Assembly (NCBI GenBank): GCA_937974575.1 | Contig: CALJVI010000183.1 | Span: 1 to 33,245 of the forward strand | Length of the DNA: 33,245 bases | Direction: 5' to 3' | From: an uncultured Saprospiraceae bacterium | Lineage (GTDB): Bacteria > Bacteroidota > Bacteroidia > Chitinophagales > Saprospiraceae | Shown: positions 1 through 9,448 of the stretch, piece by piece | Numbering within the stretch: the first letter of the stretch is position 1 | How the letters are laid out: the number at the start of each line of letters is the position of its first letter | Translations under genes and position numbers: made by a program | Notes under the pieces: generated by a model | The model's database searches: none | The model's input: the letters and a program-made list of their open reading frames with translations, nothing else | Told to the model about the DNA's origin: nothing

Positions 1-3000
1 GGTAAGTAATCAAAGAAAAAATTGGTACTGGCATCTTTTGTAGATTCGTAATAGCCAAGACCACCTTGCCACTTGTACTGACTGAAGACATTCATAGGTT
101 CAAACCCAGAAGCACGCATGTCCTTCATGTGGATAAACTCCATATCTCTATCTACACGGAGTTCAATTCTTACTTTAAGCTTGTCTCCTACTGATAGTTT
201 TGCACCATCGGCGATGGGTTCTATAGTTGCACCACGATCCCCTTGCTTTTCAATAAAGACCTGCTTATTTAATTTTAGCGGAGTTTCTTCAAAGTCAGTG
301 ATCTTATCCAAGTCTTCAAAGTATTGCCAGTAAGCAGCACCCCAGGCAGGGACGGTATTAGGATTGCTTACTTTTAAGGAAGATAAATTGGGATTGACCT
401 CTGTCCAAGAATGCTTGAAATAGCCCGTACCTGCTTGTGCATTAGCTTGACCTTTGGCCAGATCTGCATTAAGTTGTTTATTAGGATAAACGATCTCTAC
501 TTGTTTGGTTTCTTGTAACCAGCTGTCCCCGCTCATAAGCAGTGCATAGACGGCTGCTGAAGTTGCTTTGGTCGTTTCCCAAGCATTGGTCTGTTTGTTC
601 TTCAACAACCATAGACGAAGCTCGTCAACCATCTCCTTATCTTTTGCTACTTGCTCAAATACTTCTATCATGACCGAATGAGTTTCAATAGGCATTTGGT
701 GCCAATAATACCCTTTGTCATACTTCCAGTACTTACCAAGGTCTTCATGACTTAATGCACGTTCTTTGAGGGAAGCTACAATGCCTTGAGCGGTATCGTT
801 CATACCAAAACGATCAAGACCCAGTGCTAACAAACCTTGGTAGTAAAGACCTTGGTCGACCCACTGTTCTTTTGCTCTACCTTGATAGTACTTGGCTACT
901 TTTTGAGTCTTTGCATTCATATCAAAGTCTATGAAAAACGAACGCGCATAAAGATAGTGAATCACCATACCTGTAAGACCTGGATTCTTATTGTATCGCA
1001 AAGCTTCATTGTGATGCTCCACTAATCTAGCATCGATATACTGGACAGCCTTGCGCAAAATATTATTCAAATCCGTATCCTCAAGATCTACTCCTAGTGT
1101 TTGTAGATGACCAAACCCTTCCACAAGATACTGGGTGATATACCAAGAATCTCTCCCACCTGGAAACCAAGAAAATCCTCCATTACTCAATTGTCTTTCT
1201 GAAAGTACTTTTATATGCTTGGCTTTTTCTTGGGACATTTTATTGAGGTCAAAAAGCAGCGCTATATTTCTTCTTTGTTGTTCCTCACTTTGGGCATCCA
1301 ACACCCAGGGCGTCTCTTCTAATAAGGCAGACTTCAGTTCTTGATTTTTACTTAGGTTTGATTTCATAGCATCAGTCCCTTTCCAAGATTCAAATATTTG
1401 TTTGATCTTAGGTGTGCTATTGGCAACGTGGCTAGCCAGTGCATTCGCATATAACTTATTGAATATTTGCTCTGTACACTCATAGGGATACTCCATTAAA
1501 TACGGCAGCGATTGCACTGCGTACCAAGCGGGGTTAGAGGTAAACTCTAAGGTGTATTTATGATTCGTCAAAGTGCTTGATTTATTGTCTCGCATAGTTT
1601 TGAATACGAACTCTTTACTTTCTCCTGCTCTCAATGGCAAAGGCATAGTTTCAGTTACTAATTTTCTATTGGTAAGCACTGGCAATGCACTCTCCTCTCC
1701 ATCGCTATATGCTCCGGCTTCTGCGACTACTCGATGCAGCACTGTACCCAGCATATCCATTGGAATATCTAGATCCCAAAATAAAGCTACGGACTCTCCA
1801 GGTTTTGCTGTAAATGATTTGTCTGATGCTATATTAGCGTAAGCAGCATCTATTGACTCCATGCTGAGCGCATTAAACAGTTCAAGTTTAGCATTTCCTG
1901 TCAATATCTTTTCCGATAAATTAGAAACCTTTGCACTAAATCGAATCTTGTCTCCCTCTCTAAAGAAACGAGGTGCATTTGGCTGCACCATAAGCTTCTT
2001 TTGTGTTACTATTTCTTTAGTTGAAATCGCCGTTGCTAATTCTTTAGTATGCGCAAAGGTCATGAACTTCCACTTTGTCAGTGCTTCATTCATTTTGAAT
2101 TTGATAAGTACATTTCCATCTTTGTCGGTGCGTAAATCTGGAAAGAAGAAAACAGTTTCGTTGAGATTCTTTCTTATGGAAGGACCATTTTTAGCTTCCG
2201 AGTTTGTCTCCTTTTCTTCTTTTTCAGACGCCGTAAAATCAACTTTTTCAGATTCTTCTACCACATTATCGTCAGTATTCATCATCATAGCATCGGCGGT
2301 AACACGTACCCCATCCATTTGAGGCGCAGGTGCAGAGGACTTCATTTTAGCTCGTCTCCCACCAGCTCTTGTACTTTTTACAGATATCTCACTAAGTTCT
2401 TCTTCAGCGTAATTCCATCCATAATTATTTCCATAAAAATCAAATCCATGCCAATCAAACTGTCGATACACTTTCTGAGACTGCTCTAGATATTTCGGCC
2501 TTTGATAATTTAAGCGATACCCACCTTGTTGGGTAAAGTTGGAACCTGGCTGAAGTTGATAGTTGGCATACAAAATAGGGAAATAATTGGCGGACCATTG
2601 ATTTGGTCTGAACTCATCCAATGATGCATCGTACATACCAGCCAGCATTTCGGCTGCTACTTTTTCTTTTTTTGAACCTTCTATTTTGATGATCCACTCT
2701 TCTTCTTGTCCTGGCAATAATTTATCCCTAAATGAAGCATACGAAATCTTTAATTCCTTATTAGACCATGGTACTGGTATGAGACTTGATTGATTGTAAA
2801 TTCGATTGTTGAATACGGTGAATGCAGTCATAGAGATATTCCCTAAGTCTGATTGATTTACAGCTACACTCGTTTCTCGCTTGGTCTTTAGCTTAAGCCA
2901 ATTTTCATCTATAGACTTATCTCTTCTACTAAGCGCTACAAAAACATGGGCATCTTTATATGAAGAAAGAAAATTGACCAAGGCCGTCTGACCTGGTTCA

Positions 3001-5963
3001 TAACTTAGCTTATCTTTTTGCACCGCTAACCCTACTGGACTGGTGACATCTTTGGCCTTGGTACCTATGACCTCAAACGCCAATTCCTTTTTGATTTTAT
3101 TTCCATTCTTGTCGATGGACTCTGCTGTTATCTTGTATTGTCCAGGTACTAATGACAATTTGCTAAGATCCAATTTGCCATCCTCCGTACTGGTAATTTT
3201 TTCACGATACACCTCTTGGTTCTCTTCTAGTGCTATAGCTTGTTTTTTAGCAGCAAATCTATAAGAAGGAAATAGATCACTGAATTCTCTTTCTGTAAAA
3301 TTAACCGTGTCTGGGAAGCTCCAAAAACGATCTCGGTACAGTTTGCTTTCAGACTGTAAAGATGCAATCCGGAGCCTTACCTCCGTAGGCTGAAACTTAC
3401 CATTCAAATTTGATGTCGATATGGTGATGTGCTTAAAACTATCGGCTTCGATTGGCGAAATTGCAGAAACATTCAAGGATAGGGCTAGCTCGCTAGCTCT
3501 GATTACAGTTTGAATAGATCTTGTTTCTCCACTAATATCTGTGATATCTGCAAATACTTTATAAACAAAAACAGCTTGTTGCTTTTTCTTTATACTTGGA
3601 TCAGGCAGCAACTCAAAATCAATATCAAATGTACCATCTGCTTTACTTACTGCTTCTCCGGTCTTTATTCGCATAGGAGCTTGTCGGTTGTATCTGCCAT
3701 ACCTCCACCTCCAATATGGATACTCTACGCCTCGCTCTACTCGATAAGCGACTTTAGCATCTCCGATAGCATTCCCAGCAAAGCCAGTTGCTTTGCCAAC
3801 TACTTTTACCGATTCGCTTAGCGCGTATTCCGCTTCTATGGGCAAAAATTCTGTTTCAAATTTTGGACGCTTATATTCTTCTACACTAAAATTGGTTCCT
3901 CCATATCCATTGATTTGGATGGTCATATTGCCTAGTAGGCCAGAACTTGGTGTAGTAAAACTCCCATTGATACTCCCATATTCATTAGTGGTCAAGTTGA
4001 GTTTTTCAACATCTTGACGATTGGCATCTTTGAGTACTACTTCTAGAGCTTGATTGGTCAGTAGTGTCGGCAATTGTGATTCGCCATCCACATGATGCGC
4101 AATAGCTTTGAAATAAACCGTCTGCCCAGGGCGATAGATGGCTCTATCCAAAAAAATATTTACTGCATTTCTACCTCTTGGGGTATGTTTTCTATTTTTA
4201 TATATCCAATCTTGCATTTGGAGCACATCCTTTCCATACTCCACTTTGGGCATATAACTGTTGTTTTGATCCAAGTCTATGTTCACCATTCCATTAGCAT
4301 CGCTAGTCCCGTTGGTCTTGAGTCGGAGTACACTTTTTCTTGCTGTGGAATTATATTCCTGAAGGTAAAAAGACACCTTAGCCCCTTTTATAGGCTGACC
4401 AGTGATGCGATCTACCACTATCATTTGATGCTCTGGATTATTGGGTGTGATCACATAACTCAGATTGGATACTATAAAAAAGTTGGCTGATATCTCGGCC
4501 TTATCTTTTCCAAAGTTTTTATCATTGGAAGTCAATAGCACATAGTGCCCAAAATCCAAAGGTGCAACTTTGATTTCTGTTTGATGGTTTTGAAAGTCAT
4601 CAAATACGGGAAGCGACTGTGTCCACTCTGAAATTTTCTCTTTATTCTTAATGATAGAAAGCAACTTCCGATTATTGTTGCGAAGATCATGCTCCTCCCC
4701 TGCCTCTATTTGATATAATCTATGATGTACTTTCTTGATATTTTTGTAGCTGATTAGTGTCAACATATTCTCTCCTTTCGGGTAGACTTTTTCCATATCT
4801 ACTTTGAGGAATTCACCTTCTATGCTACTTATTTTATTTTTTGCTTCGTTACGGTTATTGGCTTTTGGATAATCAGAAAGGATCTTTGAATATAACTCAT
4901 GCGCTTTTTTGAGATCATCCTTTTTATCGGCAAGATGCGCTCTACTGCTCATATGAAGGTTGGCTTGCGCCATCAGTAGGGTTGGCATCAATTTTTCTTT
5001 GCCTTTATTTTTGCTGGCTAGATCATTGAGCGCAGCCATATATTTTTTGCCTTTCAGGCTCATTGACCCATTGCTGAAGACCAGGTTTAATCGTTTCAGA
5101 TCTGCATCAAGCAAAGCCACTTCATTGTTTTGAAGCAGGTGATAAGCTAGTACGTCTTGAAATAGTGTGATGGCTTTGTATAGGTGCGCGGTACTGTCTT
5201 GTGTCGTAAAGCTGTGTTTCACAAATTCCGAAACAGGAGCAAAAGCGATATCATCATCTAAATAAAACTTGTACACAGGCTCCGTGAGGTAGCTATTAGG
5301 ATTGACATAGTAGTCCAGTATTTGATGTGACACAAAATCGTATAAGGTAGGTCTAAGATCATCTGTATTTATCGCATCCGTCAGCAATACTTCATACGCT
5401 TTTATGGGTAAGGCTTGCAAAGATTTATCTTTCAAAGCTTCTGCAAAATGCATATTGATCTCATCCACGAAGTTTTGGATAGACCAGGTCTCTAGTGATT
5501 CCGGCTTGAAAGTGGGTGCTGTCGTACGGTTAGAAAACTGCCAATAGTTGCCTTCCAAATAGCTTGCTAGTGATCGCCCGATCATGAAATGAAGTAGTGA
5601 CTTGGCTGGGCCATTCAGTTGATTTACTTCCTCCTTAAAAGTTCGTATGCTGTTTTCAAATCCATATTCTTCTAGTTGGGATCCATATTTTTCTCTATAT
5701 AGAATGGTCTTTACTATTTGCGGAGAATTATTTTCTTTTTTGGCACGGGTGTATAGTGCTGTCACTTTTTCGAGTGCAGATTTTACCAATCCTTTTTGCT
5801 CAAGCGCTAATATGGCTTTCCATTCTTCTGTATAATCATTCATTTCTTGCTGTTTAGTGAGCGGTACGGAATTGGATTGGTGATTAATCTTTGGGCTACA
5901 TGTCATCGCACCAAATAGGATCATCAGAATGGTCAAGGAGACAAACAGGATAGAATTCTTCAT
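1..5963 (-). CDS. Alpha-2-macroglobulin family protein (bacterial A2M, possible lipoprotein), C-terminus beyond the left edge
   Basis: Read on the minus strand from ATG at 5963: MKNSILFVSLTILMILFGAMTCSPKIN..., open to base 1. Contains MG-domain sequence (IFLDRAIYRPGQTVYFKAIAHH), EYPYECTEQIFNKLYANAL (C-x-E-Q thioester motif) and GGFSWFPGGRDSWYITQYLVEGFGHL. Absent from the ORF track, probably because it runs off the window. Confidence 0.93.
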   Translation of the reverse strand, partial: MKNSILFVSLTILMILFGAMTCSPKINHQSNSVPLTKQQEMNDYTEEWKAILALEQKGLVKSALEKVTALYTRAKKENNSPQIVKTILYREKYGSQLEEYGFENSIRTFKEEVNQLNGPAKSLLHFMIGRSLASYLEGNYWQFSNRTTAPTFKPESLETWSIQNFVDEINMHFAEALKDKSLQALPIKAYEVLLTDAINTDDLRPTLYDFVSHQILDYYVNPNSYLTEPVYKFYLDDDIAFAPVSEFVKHSFTTQDSTAHLYKAITLFQDVLAYHLLQNNEVALLDADLKRLNLVFSNGSMSLKGKKYMAALNDLASKNKGKEKLMPTLLMAQANLHMSSRAHLADKKDDLKKAHELYSKILSDYPKANNRNEAKNKISSIEGEFLKVDMEKVYPKGENMLTLISYKNIKKVHHRLYQIEAGEEHDLRNNNRKLLSIIKNKEKISEWTQSLPVFDDFQNHQTEIKVAPLDFGHYVLLTSNDKNFGKDKAEISANFFIVSNLSYVITPNNPEHQMIVVDRITGQPIKGAKVSFYLQEYNSTARKSVLRLKTNGTSDANGMVNIDLDQNNSYMPKVEYGKDVLQMQDWIYKNRKHTPRGRNAVNIFLDRAIYRPGQTVYFKAIAHHVDGESQLPTLLTNQALEVVLKDANRQDVEKLNLTTNEYGSINGSFTTPSSGLLGNMTIQINGYGGTNFSVEEYKRPKFETEFLPIEAEYALSESVKVVGKATGFAGNAIGDAKVAYRVERGVEYPYWRWRYGRYNRQAPMRIKTGEAVSKADGTFDIDFELLPDPSIKKKQQAVFVYKVFADITDISGETRSIQTVIRASELALSLNVSAISPIEADSFKHITISTSNLNGKFQPTEVRLRIASLQSESKLYRDRFWSFPDTVNFTEREFSDLFPSYRFAAKKQAIALEENQEVYREKITSTEDGKLDLSKLSLVPGQYKITAESIDKNGNKIKKELAFEVIGTKAKDVTSPVGLAVQKDKLSYEPGQTALVNFLSSYKDAHVFVALSRRDKSIDENWLKLKTKRETSVAVNQSDLGNISMTAFTVFNNRIYNQSSLIPVPWSNKELKISYASFRDKLLPGQEEEWIIKIEGSKKEKVAAEMLAGMYDASLDEFRPNQWSANYFPILYANYQLQPGSNFTQQGGYRLNYQRPKYLEQSQKVYRQFDWHGFDFYGNNYGWNYAEEELSEISVKSTRAGGRRAKMKSSAPAPQMDGVRVTADAMMMNTDDNVVEESEKVDFTASEKEEKETNSEAKNGPSIRKNLNETVFFFPDLRTDKDGNVLIKFKMNEALTKWKFMTFAHTKELATAISTKEIVTQKKLMVQPNAPRFFREGDKIRFSAKVSNLSEKILTGNAKLELFNALSMESIDAAYANIASDKSFTAKPGESVALFWDLDIPMDMLGTVLHRVVAEAGAYSDGEESALPVLTNRKLVTETMPLPLRAGESKEFVFKTMRDNKSSTLTNHKYTLEFTSNPAWYAVQSLPYLMEYPYECTEQIFNKLYANALASHVANSTPKIKQIFESWKGTDAMKSNLSKNQELKSALLEETPWVLDAQSEEQQRRNIALLFDLNKMSQEKAKHIKVLSERQLSNGGFSWFPGGRDSWYITQYLVEGFGHLQTLGVDLEDTDLNNILRKAVQYIDARLVEHHNEALRYNKNPGLTGMVIHYLYARSFFIDFDMNAKTQKVAKYYQGRAKEQWVDQGLYYQGLLALGLDRFGMNDTAQGIVASLKERALSHEDLGKYWKYDKGYYWHQMPIETHSVMIEVFEQVAKDKEMVDELRLWLLKNKQTNAWETTKATSAAVYALLMSGDSWLQETKQVEIVYPNKQLNADLAKGQANAQAGTGYFKHSWTEVNPNLSSLKVSNPNTVPAWGAAYWQYFEDLDKITDFEETPLKLNKQVFIEKQGDRGATIEPIADGAKLSVGDKLKVRIELRVDRDMEFIHMKDMRASGFEPMNVFSQYKWQGGLGYYESTKDASTNFFFDYL

Positions 5964-6079
5964 AATCAAAACATTAAATTACAGCGGTATACTATATACA
6001 ACTGATTATAGGATGCGAATAGACCTAAGAATACACAAGATAATGATGAGTTCTTTCCATTTTTAATTATTCCTTAACA

Positions 6080-6131
6080 AATACATCTATCGTAAAGAAA
6101 AGGCATGCCTTTTCTTTACGATAGATGTATT
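6080..6131. repeat. 52-bp perfect inverted repeat with no spacer
   Basis: AATACATCTATCGTAAAGAAAAGGCATGCCTTTTCTTTACGATAGATGTATT equals its own reverse complement. Confidence 0.97.
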
Positions 6132-6159
6132 GATGATCATAGAGGTAGTAGCCAAGGTG

Positions 6160-6370
6160 GGTAGCATGATTCTTAGCTGAGGGGTGGAAGTGATATGAGG
6201 TGGACAGGACGACTCATGGACTAGTGCTCCGCGCAGGCTCCGCTCTCAAAGCGGAGACAAGTGGAGTACATAGTCCATAGGAGACCTGGGTGCCGAATAC
6301 AAACGGACGACCCGACCCTGACATGAAGATAAAGCCAATGCAATGGCTGCATCTACATGTCAGGGGCAGC
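6160..6370. repeat. Structured intergenic element with two nested hairpins (candidate dispersed repeat, copy 1)
   Basis: 6216-6278: ATGGACTA/TAGTCCAT, then GTGCTCC/GGAGTAC (one G.U pair), then CTCCGCT-ctcaa-AGCGGAG. 6316-6365: CCCTGACATG/CATGTCAGGG enclosing AGAT/ATCT and AGCCA/TGGCT. Confidence 0.7.
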
Positions 6371-6458
6371 ACCAAAATCAAGAAAATCACATAAAATATA
6401 CTTATTCAAGTAGCTTGAGTAAGGTGGTCGAATCCTTCCTTTAATGCTCAAAAAATAG

Positions 6459-6466
6459 TACATTTG
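6459..6466 (+). promoter_or_regulatory. Candidate Bacteroidetes -7 promoter element (TACATTTG) for sucC
   Basis: Matches TAnnTTTG and lies 17 bp upstream of the sucC ATG; no convincing -33 element seen. Confidence 0.45.
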
Positions 6467-6483
6467 GCAAAAATTTATAATAG

Positions 6484-7689
6484 ATGAATCTGCACGAATA
6501 TCAAGGAAAAAACTTATTGAAGGAATATGGTGTAGCGATCCAAGATGGCATCGTTGCGAATACTCCAGAAGAGGCCGTTGAGGCTTATCATAAATTGAAA
6601 GAACGTACCAAATCAGATGTAGCGCTTGTGAAAGCTCAAATACATGCTGGTGGACGTGGTAAAGGTGGCGGAATCAAGCTGGTCAAGAACTTGGACGAGC
6701 TGAAGGCTGAAAGTAGCAATATCATTGGGATGATGCTAAAGACTCCTCAAACTCCAGGAGGAATCGATGGTCCTGGTAAATTGGTGAGCAAAGTATTGAT
6801 CGCTGAAGATGCATATGCGCCTGACTTTGACGCTTGTGAAGAATTTTACGTTTCTATCCTGATGGATCGTGAACGTAAATGCAATGTTATAATCTACTCT
6901 ACAGAGGGTGGTATGGACATAGAGCAGGTAGCTGAAGAAACACCACACTTGCTGCACAAAGAATATGTTGATCCTACCTTGGGTCTTCAAGGTTTTCAGA
7001 TGCGTAAAATCGCTTTCAATCTAGGATTGAGTGGTGATGCATTTAAGGAAATGACTAAGTTTATCAAAAACTTATATAAGGCATTTATTGGTGCTGATGC
7101 ATCTTTGTTTGAAATCAATCCAACTTTGAAGACGGCTGACGGTCGTATTATTGCTGTGGATTGTAAGATGGCAATTGATGATAACGCTCTATTTAGACAT
7201 AAAGATCTAGAGGAATTGCGTGATACTTCTGAAGAAGATGCTACTGAGGTAGAAGCTAGAAGCTATGGCCTAAACTATGTAAACCTTGACGGTAACGTGG
7301 GTTGTATGGTAAATGGTGCTGGATTGGCGATGGCAACTATGGATATCATAAAGTTATCTGGTGGTGAGCCTGCTAACTTCCTTGATGTAGGAGGTACTGC
7401 TGATGCAGCTCGTGTAGAGCAAGCATTCCGTATCATACTAAAGGATCCTGCTGTAAAGGCGATTTTGATCAATATATTTGGTGGAATCGTACGTTGTGAT
7501 CGTGTAGCACAAGGTGTAGTAGATGCCTACAAGAATATGGGTGACGCAATCCAAGTGCCTATCATCGTAAGACTGCAAGGTACTAATGCAGATATCGCAA
7601 AAGATATCATCGATAACTCTGGACTAGAAGTACACTCTGCTATACAACTGCAAGATGCAGCTGACTTGGTTACAAAAGTACTTGCATAA
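6484..7689 (+). CDS. sucC: Succinyl-CoA synthetase (ADP-forming) beta subunit
   Basis: MNLHEYQGKNLLKEYGV, KAQIHAGGRGKGGGIKLV, ALINIFGGIVRCD-type motif (AILINIFGGIVRCDRVAQGVV), LQGTN; full-length ORF. Confidence 0.97.
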   Translation: MNLHEYQGKNLLKEYGVAIQDGIVANTPEEAVEAYHKLKERTKSDVALVKAQIHAGGRGKGGGIKLVKNLDELKAESSNIIGMMLKTPQTPGGIDGPGKLVSKVLIAEDAYAPDFDACEEFYVSILMDRERKCNVIIYSTEGGMDIEQVAEETPHLLHKEYVDPTLGLQGFQMRKIAFNLGLSGDAFKEMTKFIKNLYKAFIGADASLFEINPTLKTADGRIIAVDCKMAIDDNALFRHKDLEELRDTSEEDATEVEARSYGLNYVNLDGNVGCMVNGAGLAMATMDIIKLSGGEPANFLDVGGTADAARVEQAFRIILKDPAVKAILINIFGGIVRCDRVAQGVVDAYKNMGDAIQVPIIVRLQGTNADIAKDIIDNSGLEVHSAIQLQDAADLVTKVLA

Positions 7690-7713
7690 GAAGTATATAT
7701 TGTTTTAGCATAT

Positions 7714-7735
7714 ACAGCTTTTCTTGTAAAGCTGT
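7714..7735 (+). other. Stem-loop downstream of sucC
   Basis: ACAGCTTT-tcttgt-AAAGCTGT, perfect 8-bp stem with a 6-nt loop. Confidence 0.6.
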
Positions 7736-7738
7736 CGG

Positions 7739-7779
7739 AGGATGTGATCTACTTTTGTGATTACATCCTTCTTTTTTTT
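7739..7779 (+). terminator. Intrinsic terminator after sucC
   Basis: AGGATGTGATC...GATTACATCCT stem (one G.U pair) followed by TCTTTTTTTT; ends 5 bp before the xseA ATG. Confidence 0.8.
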
Positions 7780-7784
7780 ATACT

Positions 7785-9011
7785 ATGAAGGAGGAACTGT
7801 CACTATTTGAACTCAATGAATTTATACGTCGCTTTGTGGCTCTCAATGTCCCAGACTCGATATGGATCACGGCGGAAATATCTCAAGCCAATCTCAACAA
7901 GGGTCACTACTATATAGATCTCATACAGAAGGCTAGGGACTCTGAGCAAATAGTAGCTCAGTCCTACGCTGTACTATGGGCTAAGACATTGGGCCGGATA
8001 GCGGCTAGCAAAACCAGTAATATCACTCAGATCCTCAAACAAGGCCTCAAAGTGAAGCTGCGTGTGCAGGTAGATTTTCATGAAAAATGGGGGCTGAAAC
8101 TCGTGATCGAAGATATCGATGAGAACTTCACTTATGGAAATTTGGCCCTTGAGCGGGCAAAGATCATCAAACGCCTGCAAGCTGAAAAGCTGATGGAACG
8201 CAACAGGCAAGTACCTCTTCCTCGCATGATCAAAAGGGTTGCTGTACTTAGCTCAAGGACGGCAGCCGGCTATAAAGACTTTGTAAAGCACCTAACGAGC
8301 AATGAATATGGGTATACCTTCGCGATACAATTATTCCCCATACGGGTGCAAGGTATGCATGTCGAAGAAGACTTTTTGGATCAGATAAAGAAAATAGATT
8401 GGACAAAATTTGATCTGATCGCTGTGATCAGAGGCGGAGGATCTAAAATAGATCTTGCCGCATTTGACAGTTATGAGATATGCAAAACGATAGCCACATG
8501 CCCTACCCCGATCATAACAGGGATCGGCCATGAGATAGATGAGACTATAGCAGATATGGTATCGCATACTTCAGTAAAAACTCCGACAGCTGTAGCAAGC
8601 TATATTATAAATAAGAATCTTGAATTTGAAAGCCATGTCACTCAGCTAAACCAAGCTATAGGCCAATTGGTAGCTCGCTCCATACAAGGCGCTCTAGTAG
8701 ATCTGCAAAGAAACAGGTCTGAACTGAGTTTTTTGGCAGATAGAAGCTTGCAAACTGCCCATAAAAAACTTGAAACTCTGTCCCAGCAAATAGATTTAAT
8801 AGCACAAAACAAGCTAAAAGGGGCAAAAATACAACTGGAGCATTGGCAACAAACCGTAACCTTCTTGAGCGTCGAAAACACACTAAAACGCGGATTTACA
8901 GTAACCTACAATCAAGAAGGTAAAGCAGTGGATAATGCTAAAGAACTCAAAAAGGGAGATATTATAACTACCCACTTTAAAAAGGGAAAACACAACAGTA
9001 AAATTCAATAA
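7785..9011 (+). CDS. xseA: Exodeoxyribonuclease VII large subunit
   Basis: OB-fold N-terminus (WITAEISQANLNKGHYYIDL...), VAVLSSRTAAGYKDF, IAVIRGGGSKIDLAAFD, PIITGIGHEIDETIADMVSHTSVKTPTAVA. Confidence 0.96.
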   Translation: MKEELSLFELNEFIRRFVALNVPDSIWITAEISQANLNKGHYYIDLIQKARDSEQIVAQSYAVLWAKTLGRIAASKTSNITQILKQGLKVKLRVQVDFHEKWGLKLVIEDIDENFTYGNLALERAKIIKRLQAEKLMERNRQVPLPRMIKRVAVLSSRTAAGYKDFVKHLTSNEYGYTFAIQLFPIRVQGMHVEEDFLDQIKKIDWTKFDLIAVIRGGGSKIDLAAFDSYEICKTIATCPTPIITGIGHEIDETIADMVSHTSVKTPTAVASYIINKNLEFESHVTQLNQAIGQLVARSIQGALVDLQRNRSELSFLADRSLQTAHKKLETLSQQIDLIAQNKLKGAKIQLEHWQQTVTFLSVENTLKRGFTVTYNQEGKAVDNAKELKKGDIITTHFKKGKHNSKIQ

Positions 9012-9012
9012 A

Positions 9013-9189
9013 ATGGCGAAGATTAAAAACTATACGGAAGCAGCAACCGAATTGGAGGGCATACTAGATGCTCTAAAATCAGATAAAATAGCCATTGATC
9101 AACTGGCCGAAAAAGTAAAACGTGCAAATGAATTGTTGACATTCTGTCAAGAAGTACTGCGTAAAACGGAAGAAGCAATATTGGAGTAA
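9013..9189 (+). CDS. xseB: Exodeoxyribonuclease VII small subunit
   Basis: 58-aa ORF MAKIKNYTEAATELEGILDALKSDKIAIDQLAEKVKRANELLTFCQEVLRKTEEAILE, starting 1 bp after the xseA stop. Below the ORF-track length cutoff. Confidence 0.9.
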   Translation: MAKIKNYTEAATELEGILDALKSDKIAIDQLAEKVKRANELLTFCQEVLRKTEEAILE

Positions 9190-9192
9190 AAG

Positions 9193-9297
9193 AGGTGCTA
9201 GGTGCTAGGTGCTAGGTGCTAAGTGCTAAGTGCTAAGTGCTAAGTGCTAAGTGCTAAGTGCTAAGTGCTAAGTGCTAGGTGCTAGGTGCTAGGTGCT
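9193..9297. repeat. Heptanucleotide tandem array, 15 perfect-length copies of AGGTGCT/AAGTGCT
   Basis: 4x AGGTGCT, 8x AAGTGCT, 3x AGGTGCT; 105 bp with no indels. Confidence 0.97.
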
Positions 9298-9310
9298 GAT
9301 AATGGGAGAC

Positions 9311-9362
9311 AAAAAAAACGCTCCTCTAGCTTTGAAACCGAGAGGTTTCCTGCTAGGGAGCG
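9311..9362 (-). terminator. Intrinsic terminator of rplS
   Basis: Hairpin CGCTCC.CTAGC...GAAACC-GAGA-GGTTTC..GCTAG.GGAGCG at 9319-9362. The A8 tract at 9311-9318 is a U8 tract on the minus strand, downstream of the stem. Confidence 0.85.
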
Positions 9363-9448
9363 CCAACAAAAACTAGAGTCTAACCCAAGAAAGTTCTTTA
9401 TATATAATTTATATCTTAATCGTATTGATATGCAAATATAAACAAAAT

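Noticed and set aside
118-5835. Plus-strand ORFs (71-153 aa) at the left of the window
   Set aside because: All lie antisense within one continuous minus-strand A2M reading frame and have no recognisable domains.
6080-6131. Intrinsic terminator for A2M or sucC
   Set aside because: It is upstream of both genes, which are transcribed away from it, and it has no loop or T-tract.
9193-9297. CRISPR array
   Set aside because: Units are 7 bp and directly adjacent with no spacers; this is a simple tandem repeat.
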